A stretch of DNA of 64,000 nt from Anaerolineaceae bacterium (GTDB lineage: Bacteria > Chloroflexota > Anaerolineae > Aggregatilineales > Phototrophicaceae), in NCBI GenBank assembly GCA_028818375.1, contig JAPPOB010000010.1:744001-808000 (forward strand). The letters are read 5' to 3'. The notes below the pieces were generated by a model that did not search any database, was not told the DNA's origin, and saw only the letters and a program-made list of their open reading frames with translations. A program made the translations under genes and the position numbers. Shown one piece after another: positions 1 to 8,053 of the stretch. Numbering within the stretch: the first letter of the stretch is position 1; each line of letters begins with the position of its first letter.

Positions 1-442
1 CGGCGCGCATGCCGGCTTCAGCCGTGACCTCGGCGATGACCTCCTCGAAATAGTACATGTCGGCAAAGGTTGTGATACCGCTGCGGATTTGCTCGACACA
101 GGCGAGGCGCGTCCCCAGACGGCAAAAGTCCGGGTTGACAAACTCGCGCTCCGTCGGCATCACGTAACCCATCAACCACACGTCGAGTCGCAGGTCATCG
201 GCCAGACCCCGAAGCAGGGTCATGGGCACGTGGGTGTGCGCGTTCACCAGGCCCGGCAAAATGTACTGGTCGCTGCAATCGAGAACCTCGTGCGCCCGGC
301 AACTGTCCAGCAAGACTTCGCGCGGGGCCACGGCCACAATGTGTTTGCCGCGAATGGCGACAGCGCCATCGGGATATATTGAGAAGGTGTCGTCCATGGT
401 AACGACGGTGCCGCCGGACAGAATCAGATCGACTCGCTCCAT
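1..442 (-). CDS. Amidohydrolase, SAH/MTA deaminase-like (partial, N-terminus only)
   Basis: Reading the minus strand from an ATG at 442 gives an open frame that runs off the left edge (about 147 codons). It begins MERVDLILSGGTVVTMDD and contains ILPGLVNAHTHVPMTLLRG, the metal-binding HxH motif of the amidohydrolase superfamily next to the small beta-sandwich start. The following ADDLRLDVWL and GITTFADMYYF stretches are typical of the S-adenosylhomocysteine / 5'-methylthioadenosine deaminase branch (MtaD, SsnA-like), which deaminates adenine-containing thionucleosides in the cytosol. A second ATG at 447 is five bases upstream but out of frame. The catalytic C-terminal half is outside the window, so the substrate cannot be fixed. 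Atrazine chlorohydrolase-like or guanine deaminase-like relatives remain possible. Confidence 0.8.
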   Translation of the reverse strand, partial: MERVDLILSGGTVVTMDDTFSIYPDGAVAIRGKHIVAVAPREVLLDSCRAHEVLDCSDQYILPGLVNAHTHVPMTLLRGLADDLRLDVWLMGYVMPTEREFVNPDFCRLGTRLACVEQIRSGITTFADMYYFEEVIAEVTAEAGMRA

Positions 443-475
443 TGCATCGTCCTCGCAGTCACCGGGATTTGCGTA

Positions 476-481
476 ATTATA
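476..481 (-). promoter_or_regulatory. Candidate -10 element for the amidohydrolase
   Basis: The minus strand reads TATAAT here, about 34 bases upstream of the ATG at 442. No convincing -35 was found 16-18 bases further upstream. The same short intergenic region must also hold the promoter of the divergent gene at 527; a weaker TAGACT at 491-496 on the plus strand is a candidate for that. Confidence 0.4.
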
Positions 482-526
482 GTGCTGCTGTAGACTCCTG
501 CATATCACTTGCGACAGGGGGCAGGG

Positions 527-2503
527 ATGTCGCGCAAGGTCCAGGAAAATTTGTTGCACAGCGTTGAACTGGCACTGGTCGGCCTGTTCTTCGTTCAGGC
601 CCTGCGACGGCTCCCCGGCCTGCTGCTCAATCAGGGGGTTCTGACTGGCATTCCCGGCAGCACAGGCCTGACGGGCGTGGAAGCGCTGTTTCTGCTACTC
701 ATGCTTCTGCTTCCCCTGCTGGCCCAGGCGCGCAGTCGCTCCCGTCTTGCGCTTCCCGTCTGTGTCGTTTTTGTGGCACTTGCGCGCGCCCTTCCGGCCC
801 TTGTGCCAGAAGTATCGCAAGTTGTCGTCAGTGCCGCCGTTATCGCCGGCGGACTGGCCTGCATTGTGTTGCTCCTCCAGCGCCGGGTCATGCATTTTCC
901 GCCATTGATGCTGCTGGGACTGGCGGCGGACCAGGTCGTGCGGGCTGCGGGCAACACGCTGGACATTTCCTGGACCGCCGCTTGGAGCGGCCCCCAACTG
1001 TTGCTTTCGGCGCTGGCAATCGCGGCGACCGTCTTGCTGGCCCGTCGTTTTCAGGAGTCAATTCTGGCGGAAGTCACGGCACAGCAGGGTCTGGTTACGG
1101 CTCAGGGCGCTGCCGGAATCGGCGCCCTGCTTTTCTTGCAATTGACGCTTCTGTCCTTGCCAAACGCCATCGCGGCGCGCAGCGCTGCGTCGCTACAGTT
1201 GCTCACTCCCGCCCTGGTGGGCGCTACCCTCTTGCCCCTGTTGCCCCCTTTCCGAAACCTGGGCCGCGTTTTGCTGCAAGCCTTTTACGGCGGCCTGCGG
1301 GGCTGGCTATGGCTGGCGCTGACGGCGCTGCTGCTGATTATCGGACTGCGTCTGGAAGGGATTGCCGCAGCCACGGCGCTCGTGCTTTTGCAGTTCGCCG
1401 TCAGTTTGACCTGGTGGTGGTTGCAGCGCCCGTTGGAAGAAGGCGATCGCGACTTCAACGGCATCGCGCTGGCCGGCGCCCTGCTGGTCACTGTCCTGTT
1501 GCTCGCCATTGATTTCTTCACCGTTGCCTCGCCTCTGAACGCCGCTCTTTTCGCCCCGAATGGCGAAACCCTCGACCTGGCGGGTCGCATGCTACTCGGT
1601 ATCCGCGGCCTGGGTTGGGCCATCCTCCTGCTGGCCCTGATTCTGACGGCCCTGCCTATGACACGCTCCAGTCTCCGCACGGCATGGGCCCGTGAATCCA
1701 CCGACCTCGGGCTGGTCCCCTTGACCCTGCTGATCGCCGCGATCGTGGCCGGAATTGCCTTCACACGGCCCCAACCCGCGGCGAATGCCCCGGGCGGAAC
1801 GACCTTCCGCGTCGCCTCCTGGAATCTGGAGGCGGATGCCATTGCGTCGGATGAAGCTTCACTGGAGAGTGTTGCCCAAAGTATCGCGGCCAGCGGCGCC
1901 GATTTTGTCCTGTTGCAAAACGTCGACGCCGGGCGCAACGCCAGTTACTGGGTCGACCAGGCCTGGTGGCTGGCCCGACGACTGGGCATGCAACATGGCT
2001 GGTTCCCGACGGCGGACGGCGTCAACGGGCTGGCCGTGCTGGCCCGCGCCGGTCTGCTGGAGAACAGTGGCAGGCTGGCCGTCGGCGACGGTCAGCAAGG
2101 CGGACTGCAGCGGGCCGTCGTGGATTTCGCTGGCGAACGCCTGACCCTCTATAACTACTGGCCCGGTCAGACGCCGCGCAGCCTGGAAATCCAGCTTGGC
2201 GCCATGAATTCCCTGATCGGGTCCCTGCACGCGCAGGAAGAACCGGACTTGCTGGTGCTGGCGGCCTCGCTGGATGGCGTCCCCGATGACGCCCTGCTCC
2301 TTCCCCTGCGCGCTGCGAATTTCATGGATCCCTTCGCCATTGTTGGCAGTGAATCCGCCTGGACATTCATGCCGGGCGGGGAAGCGTTGCGCTCGGACTA
2401 TCTTTGGTTCAGGGCGCCCCTGGTAGACAAGGGGACGGGCCTCCTCGACGCGCCCGGCTACGGCCACCGCCTGGTGATGGTCGAGCTCTCACTCGCTGCC
2501 TGA
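527..2503 (+). CDS. Polytopic membrane protein with C-terminal degenerate EEP (endonuclease/exonuclease/phosphatase) domain
   Basis: A 658-residue protein starting at ATG 527, preceded by a G-rich RBS (GGGGGCAGGG); an upstream TTG at 509 is possible but less likely. Residues 1 to about 410 form roughly ten hydrophobic helices. From about residue 426 the sequence resembles the EEP fold (FRVASWNLEAD, then LLQN, LYNYW, LRSDYLWF, YGHR). In active EEP enzymes the motifs are LQE, HL, GDFN and SDH. Here they read LLQN, YW, AASLD and YGHR, so the metal-binding Glu and the DxN pair are missing while the final His remains. This suggests a non-catalytic or altered domain, probably facing outward. The stop overlaps the convergent rnc stop by 15 bp. 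The function is unknown. Confidence 0.6.
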   Translation: MSRKVQENLLHSVELALVGLFFVQALRRLPGLLLNQGVLTGIPGSTGLTGVEALFLLLMLLLPLLAQARSRSRLALPVCVVFVALARALPALVPEVSQVVVSAAVIAGGLACIVLLLQRRVMHFPPLMLLGLAADQVVRAAGNTLDISWTAAWSGPQLLLSALAIAATVLLARRFQESILAEVTAQQGLVTAQGAAGIGALLFLQLTLLSLPNAIAARSAASLQLLTPALVGATLLPLLPPFRNLGRVLLQAFYGGLRGWLWLALTALLLIIGLRLEGIAAATALVLLQFAVSLTWWWLQRPLEEGDRDFNGIALAGALLVTVLLLAIDFFTVASPLNAALFAPNGETLDLAGRMLLGIRGLGWAILLLALILTALPMTRSSLRTAWARESTDLGLVPLTLLIAAIVAGIAFTRPQPAANAPGGTTFRVASWNLEADAIASDEASLESVAQSIAASGADFVLLQNVDAGRNASYWVDQAWWLARRLGMQHGWFPTADGVNGLAVLARAGLLENSGRLAVGDGQQGGLQRAVVDFAGERLTLYNYWPGQTPRSLEIQLGAMNSLIGSLHAQEEPDLLVLAASLDGVPDDALLLPLRAANFMDPFAIVGSESAWTFMPGGEALRSDYLWFRAPLVDKGTGLLDAPGYGHRLVMVELSLAA

Positions 2504-3208
2504 TTCTGGCAAACGTCCCTCGCGACTCAACAACTGCAAGGCGTCCCGCGCCGCGGCCTGCGCCGCGGCCTGCTTGCTGTTGCCCCGCCCTGTGCCCAGT
2601 TCCTCGTCCAGAATTCGCACGGCGACTGTAAACTGCTTCTGATGATCCGGCCCGCTCTCCGACAGGGTTTCATAAACCGGCGTGGCGAATAACGCAGACT
2701 GACTCAGTTCCTGCAATCGGCTGCGGGCATCCAGCAGGTCTGCCTCCAGCAGGTCATCGACAAGCGGGCCAAGCAGGGTCGCGACAAAATCCTCGGCAGC
2801 GCCCTGACCTCTGTCGATGAATATCGCGCCCAGCAGGGCTTCAAACGCGTCGCCCAGGATGCTCCGTCGTTGCCGACCGCCGTTTTGCTCTTCGCCCCGG
2901 CCCAGTCGCAGCAGCGGGCCGAGCTCCAGTTCTGTGGCCAGGTCCGCAAGGGTCTCGCTGCGCACCAGCGCCGAGCGCAATCGCGTCAACTCGCCTTCCG
3001 GCATATCTGGAAAGCGTTCGTACAGCATGCGGGTCACGGCAAAGGCCAACACGGCGTCACCGAGAAACTCCAGACGTTCGTAGTTTCCTGCCAGCGCGCC
3101 TGTCCCGCCCTGTTCATGAGGCCAGGACCGGTGCGTCAGGGCCTGGCGCAACAACCCTGCGTCGTTGAAGCGCATCCCGTGCCGGCGCTGGAAACTTGCC
3201 AGGTCCAT
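2489..3208 (-). CDS. rnc: Ribonuclease III
   Basis: A 239-residue cytosolic double-strand RNA endonuclease that processes rRNA precursors and structured mRNAs. The N-terminal RNase III domain carries the signature LEFLGDAVL and the second acidic cluster LGDAFEALLGAIF, which supply the Mg2+-binding Glu and Asp residues. A C-terminal double-stranded RNA-binding domain follows (from about residue 160, LQELSQSALFATPVYE to the end). The length is normal for the family. It is the last gene of the minus-strand run moaC-moaDE-fabF-rnc; fabF-rnc adjacency is common in bacteria. Only 6 bases separate it from the fabF stop, which suggests cotranscription. Confidence 0.95.
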   Translation of the reverse strand: MDLASFQRRHGMRFNDAGLLRQALTHRSWPHEQGGTGALAGNYERLEFLGDAVLAFAVTRMLYERFPDMPEGELTRLRSALVRSETLADLATELELGPLLRLGRGEEQNGGRQRRSILGDAFEALLGAIFIDRGQGAAEDFVATLLGPLVDDLLEADLLDARSRLQELSQSALFATPVYETLSESGPDHQKQFTVAVRILDEELGTGRGNSKQAAAQAAARDALQLLSREGRLPESGSE

Positions 3209-3214
3209 GCCGCC

Positions 3215-4456
3215 CTAAATCCGGCTGAATATCAGCGACGCGTTGTGCCCGCCAAAGCCGAAGGCATTGCTCATCACCCGGGTCAGAGGCAGTTCACGGG
3301 TCTCGTTGGGGACGTAATCCAGGTCGCATTCCGGGTCGGGATCGTTGAGATTGATGGTCGGGGGCGCCAGTTGATCGCGCAGCGCAAGAACGGAGAAAGC
3401 CGCCTCAAAGGCCGCGGTCGCGCCCATCGCGTGTCCGGTCATGCTTTTGCTTGAACTCACCGGAATCTCCCAGGCGGTGGCGCCCAGCGCCCGCTTCAGG
3501 GCCTTTGTCTCCATCACGTCATTGAGCCGGGTCGCAGTGCCGTGGGCATTGATATAGTCAATGTCATCGGCATTTAGACTGGCGTCCCGCAATGCGTTGA
3601 CGATCGCCGCCGCCGCGCCCCGCCCTTCCGGGTCCGGCGCCGTGCTGTGAAAAGCGTCCGACGAGGAACCATAGCCCGCCAGTTCCGCCAAAACCGGCGC
3701 ATCCCGCTTTCGCGCGACGTCGAGCGCTTCCAGCACCAGCACGCCGGCGCCTTCGCCAAAGACCAGTCCTGTGCGATTGCGGTCAAATGGACGGGAAGCG
3801 CGGGACGGGTCGCGGTCCTCGCGAGAGCAGGCGCCCACACGATCGAAGGCGCCGACGCCAATTGGAATGATCGGCGCATCGCTGCAACCGGCAAGGGCCT
3901 GATCGATCCGTCCGGCGCGTATGAGTTCACAGGCCCGTCCAATGCTGTCAGCTCCAGTGGCGCAGGCGGAGATCAGGGCGCCGCTCGGTCCGGACGCGCC
4001 AGTCTCGATACTGATCAGGCCGCTGGCGCCATTGACCATCAGCATGGGGATGCCAAAGGGTGTAATGCGCCGCGGGTCGCCGGTGTCGAAAAGCAGTTCC
4101 GCCTGATTGTAGTAACTCTCGACACCGCCAACGGCGGACCCCACTATGACGCCCGTGCGCTCTGCGTTGCGCTCGTCAATCTCAAGTCCGGAGTTGGCCA
4201 GGGCTTCCCTTGCGGCGACCAGCGCCAATTGCTGATAGCGGTCGAGCCGCCGCGCCGCGCGCGCGCTCATGTGTTGCGTCGGGTCCCAGTCCGGCACCTC
4301 GGCAGCGATCTTGACGCGATAGGACTCAGGATCGAAGCGCGTGATGAAGCCGGCGCCGCTGCGACCTGCGCAAAGTGCCTCCCAACTGGCCTCGACGCCC
4401 AGTGCTAGAGGCGTCACGAGACCAAGACCAGTCACGACCACGCGGCGCATTGGCAT
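3215..4456 (-). CDS. fabF: Beta-ketoacyl-ACP synthase II
   Basis: A 413-residue condensing enzyme for fatty acid elongation, which joins malonyl-ACP to acyl-ACP. The start is placed at ATG 4456 (MPMRRVVVTGLG); ATG 4450 and a GTG at 4465 that would overlap the moaDE stop are alternatives. The catalytic Cys-His-His triad is intact: SACATGADS (Cys), NAHGTATRLND (His) and MTGHAMGATAA (His). The C-terminal MSNAFGFGGHNASL motif is also present. It follows the moaDE stop by one base and precedes rnc by 6 bases, so it is translationally embedded in the operon. A second fabF lies at 61893-63155; the two copies differ in many positions and are paralogues. Confidence 0.93.
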   Translation of the reverse strand: MPMRRVVVTGLGLVTPLALGVEASWEALCAGRSGAGFITRFDPESYRVKIAAEVPDWDPTQHMSARAARRLDRYQQLALVAAREALANSGLEIDERNAERTGVIVGSAVGGVESYYNQAELLFDTGDPRRITPFGIPMLMVNGASGLISIETGASGPSGALISACATGADSIGRACELIRAGRIDQALAGCSDAPIIPIGVGAFDRVGACSREDRDPSRASRPFDRNRTGLVFGEGAGVLVLEALDVARKRDAPVLAELAGYGSSSDAFHSTAPDPEGRGAAAAIVNALRDASLNADDIDYINAHGTATRLNDVMETKALKRALGATAWEIPVSSSKSMTGHAMGATAAFEAAFSVLALRDQLAPPTINLNDPDPECDLDYVPNETRELPLTRVMSNAFGFGGHNASLIFSRI

Positions 4457-4457
4457 C

Positions 4458-5174
4458 CTACCCACTGTTGTCCCGGAGTCCGGGCCGGTACTTGCCTTCG
4501 ACCCAGACGCTGCCGCCCGGTCCGATTTCCCGCTTCCACACGGGCACGATTTCCTTCAGTCGATCGATACCGTAACGCGCCGCCTCAAAACATCCCTGGT
4601 CCCGATGCGCGGAGGAACAGGCGATGAGCACCGTATTCTGCCCGACAGCCAGTTTGCCAATGCGCTGCAACATGGCGATGCCCTGCACCAGGGGCCAGCG
4701 CTGGCGTATTTCGGCGCCGACCTGTCGCATGCGGTCCAAAGCCATGGACTCGTAGGCTTCGTATTCCAGCACCGTCGTTCGCGAAGGCGCATCGCCGCGT
4801 CGGGTTTCGCCACGCACCATGCCACTAAAGAGACAAACTGCGCCGGTTTCCGGCAGCGTAATGGCTTCGACCACCGCATCGTGGTCGATCGCTTCCTTCG
4901 CAAGGCGATAGACCTCGGGATACCCGCTGCCGCCACTGACCGGAGGGAAAAAGGCGACCGTATCGCCGGAACTGAGCTCCTCCGCGTCTGTGGCGTACTC
5001 CTCGTTCACTGCGGCGATGGCGGCGGCCAGGGCCTCACGCAATGTTGGTTGGCGGCGACCCAGCGCGTCGCGCAGGTCGGCGACGGTCGCGCGCTCACTT
5101 TCCAGACTCAGGGTCAGACGCCGCTGCCCGGCCAGGTCCCCGAGTGACGCAAAGAGCAACACCTTGATCTGCAT
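4458..5174 (-). CDS. MoaD-MoaE fusion, molybdopterin synthase (MoaX-like)
   Basis: A single 238-residue protein combining both subunits of molybdopterin synthase, which converts cPMP to molybdopterin by sulfur transfer. Residues 1 to about 82 are MoaD ([16 protein letters not shown], ending TVAFFPPVSGG). Residues about 85 to 225 are MoaE (GAVCLFSGMVRG, SSAHRDQGCFEA, PVWKREI with the active-site lysines). In separate MoaD proteins the terminal Gly-Gly is the thiocarboxylate carrier. Here Gly81-Gly82 is internal, so cleavage after it, as known for mycobacterial MoaX, would be expected. The start is ATG 5174, overlapping the moaC stop as TGATG. A GTG at 5183 is an alternative. Confidence 0.88.
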   Translation of the reverse strand: MQIKVLLFASLGDLAGQRRLTLSLESERATVADLRDALGRRQPTLREALAAAIAAVNEEYATDAEELSSGDTVAFFPPVSGGSGYPEVYRLAKEAIDHDAVVEAITLPETGAVCLFSGMVRGETRRGDAPSRTTVLEYEAYESMALDRMRQVGAEIRQRWPLVQGIAMLQRIGKLAVGQNTVLIACSSAHRDQGCFEAARYGIDRLKEIVPVWKREIGPGGSVWVEGKYRPGLRDNSG

Positions 5175-5662
5175 CAGCGACACACCGGCGCCGTATAGTC
5201 CCCTCGCTGGCCGCCCCGTTTCTCCAGCAAACGGATTTCACCGATGCGCATGCTGCGGTCGACGGCCTTGGCCATGTCATAGACCGTCAGGGCCGCGACG
5301 GCCACGGCGGTCAGAGCTTCCATTTCCACACCGGTTTTGCCCTTCGTACGCACCTGCGCCTCGATTCGCAATGCGCTTCCTTCTGTGTCCGTTTCCAGAT
5401 CGACGTCAACATGGGTCAACGCCAGGGGGTGACACAACGGGATGAGGGACGCGGTCTGTTTGGCGGCCATGATGCCGGCCAGACGAGCGGTGGCGAAGAC
5501 GTCCCCTTTCTTCAGCCCGCCCCTGCGAATGAGCTGCAGAGTGGCGGGCTCCATCTCCACGCTACCGGCGGCGCGCGCCATGCGTTCACTGTCCGGCTTG
5601 TGACCCACAGCTACCATACGGGCCCTGCCCTGGTCATCAATGTGCGTAAGTCCGTCGTTCAC
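5174..5662 (-). CDS. moaC: Cyclic pyranopterin monophosphate synthase
   Basis: A 162-residue protein acting with MoaA to form cPMP, the first intermediate of molybdenum cofactor synthesis. The family motifs are clear: [31 protein letters not shown] and [10 protein letters not shown], followed by YDMAKAVDR. The length is normal. It is the first gene of the minus-strand operon and its stop overlaps the moaDE start (TGATG), which implies translational coupling. moaA is not in the window. Together with moeA at 20147 it shows that the organism makes Moco. The ATG at 5662 lies about 22 bases downstream of a TATACT -10 hexamer. Confidence 0.95.
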   Translation of the reverse strand: MNDGLTHIDDQGRARMVAVGHKPDSERMARAAGSVEMEPATLQLIRRGGLKKGDVFATARLAGIMAAKQTASLIPLCHPLALTHVDVDLETDTEGSALRIEAQVRTKGKTGVEMEALTAVAVAALTVYDMAKAVDRSMRIGEIRLLEKRGGQRGDYTAPVCR

Positions 5663-5683
5663 CGGCTACCCCCTTCCCGCGTC

Positions 5684-5689
5684 AGTATA
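5684..5689 (-). promoter_or_regulatory. Candidate -10 element for moaC operon
   Basis: The minus strand reads TATACT, 21 bases upstream of the moaC ATG. No good -35 is seen at 16-18 bases. It lies back to back with the ftsY promoter and the two would overlap within about 40 bp. Confidence 0.45.
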
Positions 5690-5698
5690 GCGCGAGTC

Positions 5699-5727
5699 TT
5701 GTCGGCCGCGGAACGCCCGACTATACT
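5699..5727 (+). promoter_or_regulatory. Sigma70-type promoter of ftsY-prfB
   Basis: TTGTCG at 5699-5704 (4 of 6 to TTGACA), a 17-base spacer, then TATACT at 5722-5727 (5 of 6 to TATAAT). The predicted transcript starts near 5734, about 34 bases before the ftsY TTG codon. Confidence 0.65.
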
Positions 5728-5767
5728 GCGGTCCTGCGACACCCATGCTCCGCACGGAGACAACAGC

Positions 5768-6658
5768 TTGAGTGTATTTGGCCGTGGCCTGACCCGCACA
5801 CGGCGATCCGTTTTCGGGCGAATCGTCGACTTGCTGGCCGGCAGCGATATCGATGAAGACACCTGGGATGACATTGAGGCGCTCCTGATCCAGGCGGACC
5901 TCGGCCTGGCCGTGACGGGAAAAGTGCTGGATACGCTTCGGGCGGGACGCTGGCGCAACAGCGACGAGTTGCTGGCCGGCTTGCGCTCCACCCTGCTGGC
6001 TCTGCTGTCCGCCCCGCCGCCGATGGACCTGAGCGGTCGACCCCTTTCGGTTGTCCTGGTGGTGGGCGTCAACGGGACGGGCAAAACCACCTCAATCGCC
6101 AGGCTGGCGCATCGCATGCAGCTGGCGGGCCGCAATGTCATCCTGGCCGCCGGCGACACCTTTCGCGCGGCCGCCATCGAGCAGCTGCAGACCTGGGGCG
6201 AACGAATCAATGTGCCGGTTGTGGCCGGCCAGTCCGGCGCGGACCCGGCCTCCGTCGTCTTCGATGCCACAAAGGCTGCCCAGGCGCGGGGGAAGGATGT
6301 ACTGATCATCGATACTGCCGGCCGCCTGCACACCAACGCCAACCTGATGAACGAGCTGCGTCGCATTCGCTCCGTCTCGGCAAAGGTCGTCCCGGACGCG
6401 CCGCATGAGGTCTTGCTGGTGCTGGATGGCACGACAGGCCAGAATGCACTGCAACAGGCGCGCACGTTTCAGGAGATGGTGGACGTCAGCGGCGTCATCG
6501 TCACCAAGCTGGACAGTTCGGCGAAAGGCGGCATGATTTTTGCCGTTTACGCTGAACTGGAGCTGCCGGTCCACTACGTCGGGCTCGGTGAGGGCCTCAA
6601 TCATTTGCTGCCCTTCTCACCGGAAATCTTTGTCAACAGTCTTTTTGACGAGAACTAG
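5768..6658 (+). CDS. ftsY: Signal recognition particle receptor FtsY
   Basis: An SRP-family GTPase that docks ribosome-SRP complexes at the membrane. The start is set at TTG 5768, which has GGAGA 7 bases upstream. The open frame extends further 5' but that part reads as antisense to moaC. The 296-residue protein has an N domain (LTRTRRSVFGRIVDLLAG) and then the G domain: GVNGTGKTTSIARLAH (G1), DTFRAAAIEQL (insertion box), DTAGRLHTNANLMNEL (G3), TKLDSSAKGG (G4) and GLGEGLNHLLPF near the end. The acidic A domain of enterobacterial FtsY is absent, as in many Gram-positive relatives. prfB starts 3 bases after the stop. Confidence 0.93.
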   Translation: MSVFGRGLTRTRRSVFGRIVDLLAGSDIDEDTWDDIEALLIQADLGLAVTGKVLDTLRAGRWRNSDELLAGLRSTLLALLSAPPPMDLSGRPLSVVLVVGVNGTGKTTSIARLAHRMQLAGRNVILAAGDTFRAAAIEQLQTWGERINVPVVAGQSGADPASVVFDATKAAQARGKDVLIIDTAGRLHTNANLMNELRRIRSVSAKVVPDAPHEVLLVLDGTTGQNALQQARTFQEMVDVSGVIVTKLDSSAKGGMIFAVYAELELPVHYVGLGEGLNHLLPFSPEIFVNSLFDEN

Positions 6659-6661
6659 CGC

Positions 6662-7759
6662 ATGGACCAGCTTGTCAGCCAGTTGCGGACCCTGAAAGAG
6701 ACCATTGACGGACTCATTGCGCGCCTGGGCATTGCCAACAAGGAGAGCGCCATAGAAGAAATCGAAGCCGCGGCCGCCTCGACGGCCTTTTGGGACGACC
6801 CGGAATCAGCCAGCCGACAGATGCAGTCCCTTTCCACCCTGAAGGCTGAAGTCCGTCGCTGGCGTGACGTCGCCCGGCGCATTGATGACGCGCTGGAACT
6901 TGCCGAACTGGAGGACCAGGACCTGCTGGATGACCTGCTGGAGGAGTGTAAATCGCTTCAACCCCTGGTCGAGCGCATGTCCTTTCAGGCCATGCTTTCC
7001 GGTCCGCATGATCAGGAGAGCGCCATCCTTGCCATTCACGCCGGTGCGGGCGGCACGGATTCCCAGGACTGGGCCGGCATGCTGGAGCGCATGTATCTGC
7101 GCTGGGCCGAACAAAGCGGCTACAGGACGACGATTCTCGACCGCAGCGAAGGCGAGGAGGCCGGCATCAAGAGCGTCACTCTGGAAGTCAACGGGCCCTA
7201 CGCCTACGGTTATTTGCACAGTGAACTTGGCGTGCACCGCCTCGTGCGACTAAGCCCCTTCGATTCCGCGAGCCGGCGCCACACTTCATTTGCCAAGGTC
7301 GAACTCTGGCCGGATATTCAGGGCGCGCTCGACATTGAAATCAACGAGGCTGATTTGCGTGTGGATGCCTACCGCGCCGGAGGCGCCGGTGGCCAGCACG
7401 TCCAGAAAAATGACACTGCCATACGTATAACGCACTTGCCGACCGGCATTGTGGTGCAGTGTCAGAATGAACGCAGCCAGAAGCAGAACCGTGAACGCGC
7501 CCTGCATATCCTCAAGACGCGTCTGCTGGAAGAGGAACGGCTGAAGCAGGAAGCTGAACTGGCGGATCTCAAGGGCGAAAACGTTGACGCCGGCTGGGGC
7601 AACCAGATCCGTTCCTACGTCCTGCACCCTTACCAAATGGTGAAGGACCATCGCACCGGCCATGAGGAAGGCAACAGCGGCGCCGTGCTTGATGGCAGGC
7701 TGAACGACTTCATGGAAGCCTGGATGCGGGCCAGGGTAGTCAGCGATTCACCTGCTTGA
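6662..7759 (+). CDS. prfB: Peptide chain release factor 2
   Basis: A 365-residue release factor for UGA and UAA codons. The SPF tripeptide in VRLSPFDSASRRH identifies RF2 rather than RF1, and AGGAGGQHVQKND carries the GGQ motif that triggers peptide hydrolysis. The length equals E. coli RF2, but the frame is continuous from the ATG at 6662, so there is no internal UGA frameshift site of the kind that autoregulates RF2 in many bacteria. The start lies 3 bases after the ftsY stop, without room for an independent promoter, so the two genes are probably cotranscribed and translationally coupled. Confidence 0.95.
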   Translation: MDQLVSQLRTLKETIDGLIARLGIANKESAIEEIEAAAASTAFWDDPESASRQMQSLSTLKAEVRRWRDVARRIDDALELAELEDQDLLDDLLEECKSLQPLVERMSFQAMLSGPHDQESAILAIHAGAGGTDSQDWAGMLERMYLRWAEQSGYRTTILDRSEGEEAGIKSVTLEVNGPYAYGYLHSELGVHRLVRLSPFDSASRRHTSFAKVELWPDIQGALDIEINEADLRVDAYRAGGAGGQHVQKNDTAIRITHLPTGIVVQCQNERSQKQNRERALHILKTRLLEEERLKQEAELADLKGENVDAGWGNQIRSYVLHPYQMVKDHRTGHEEGNSGAVLDGRLNDFMEAWMRARVVSDSPA

Positions 7760-7834
7760 CAGACCGGTTCGAACACGCTAGACTCTGTGCGTTGATTGCA
7801 CAGACCACATAGACAGCCGCGAGGCCAACGGGAC

Positions 7835-7863
7835 TTGACAGGCAGGCCCTGCCAGGTTATGTT
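7835..7863 (+). promoter_or_regulatory. Strong promoter of rpoC with palindromic spacer
   Basis: A perfect -35 TTGACA at 7835-7840, a 17-base spacer and -10 TATGTT at 7858-7863. The spacer holds a 13-bp perfect palindrome, GGCAGG-C-CCTGCC (7841-7853), a possible operator. The transcript would begin near 7870, giving an untranslated leader of about 180 bases. Confidence 0.65.
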
Positions 7864-7919
7864 TTGTTGTGTCTTCTATGGCATGACAAATTTGAATTCA
7901 ATGTGCGCAGTGGCACACA

Positions 7920-8018
7920 GGGCAGGCCCCGTGTCAAATGCGCTTCTTCGCGTCAATAGCCTGCCCGCTGCCAACGTTTCCATGCTGGCAGACCATGTGC
8001 GGCCGGTCGATTTGACCG
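7920..8018 (+). promoter_or_regulatory. Structured 5' leader of rpoC
   Basis: Two inverted repeats fall in the predicted leader. GGGCAGGC (7920-7927) pairs with GCCTGCCC (7959-7966) around a 31-base loop that can itself fold (GCG/CGC around CTTCTT). CGGTC (8004-8008) pairs with GACCG (8014-8018). There is no U-tract, so it is not an obvious intrinsic terminator. No known riboswitch or ribosomal-protein leader was recognised. A 79-codon open frame here (7796-8035) looks spurious. Confidence 0.35.
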
Positions 8019-8053
8019 CCGCGCAAGCATCCTGAAATTCAGAGGAGGTCATC

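Noticed and set aside
7796..8035. A 79-codon open frame upstream of rpoC
   Set aside because: No RBS, no recognisable family, and it spans the rpoC promoter and predicted leader.
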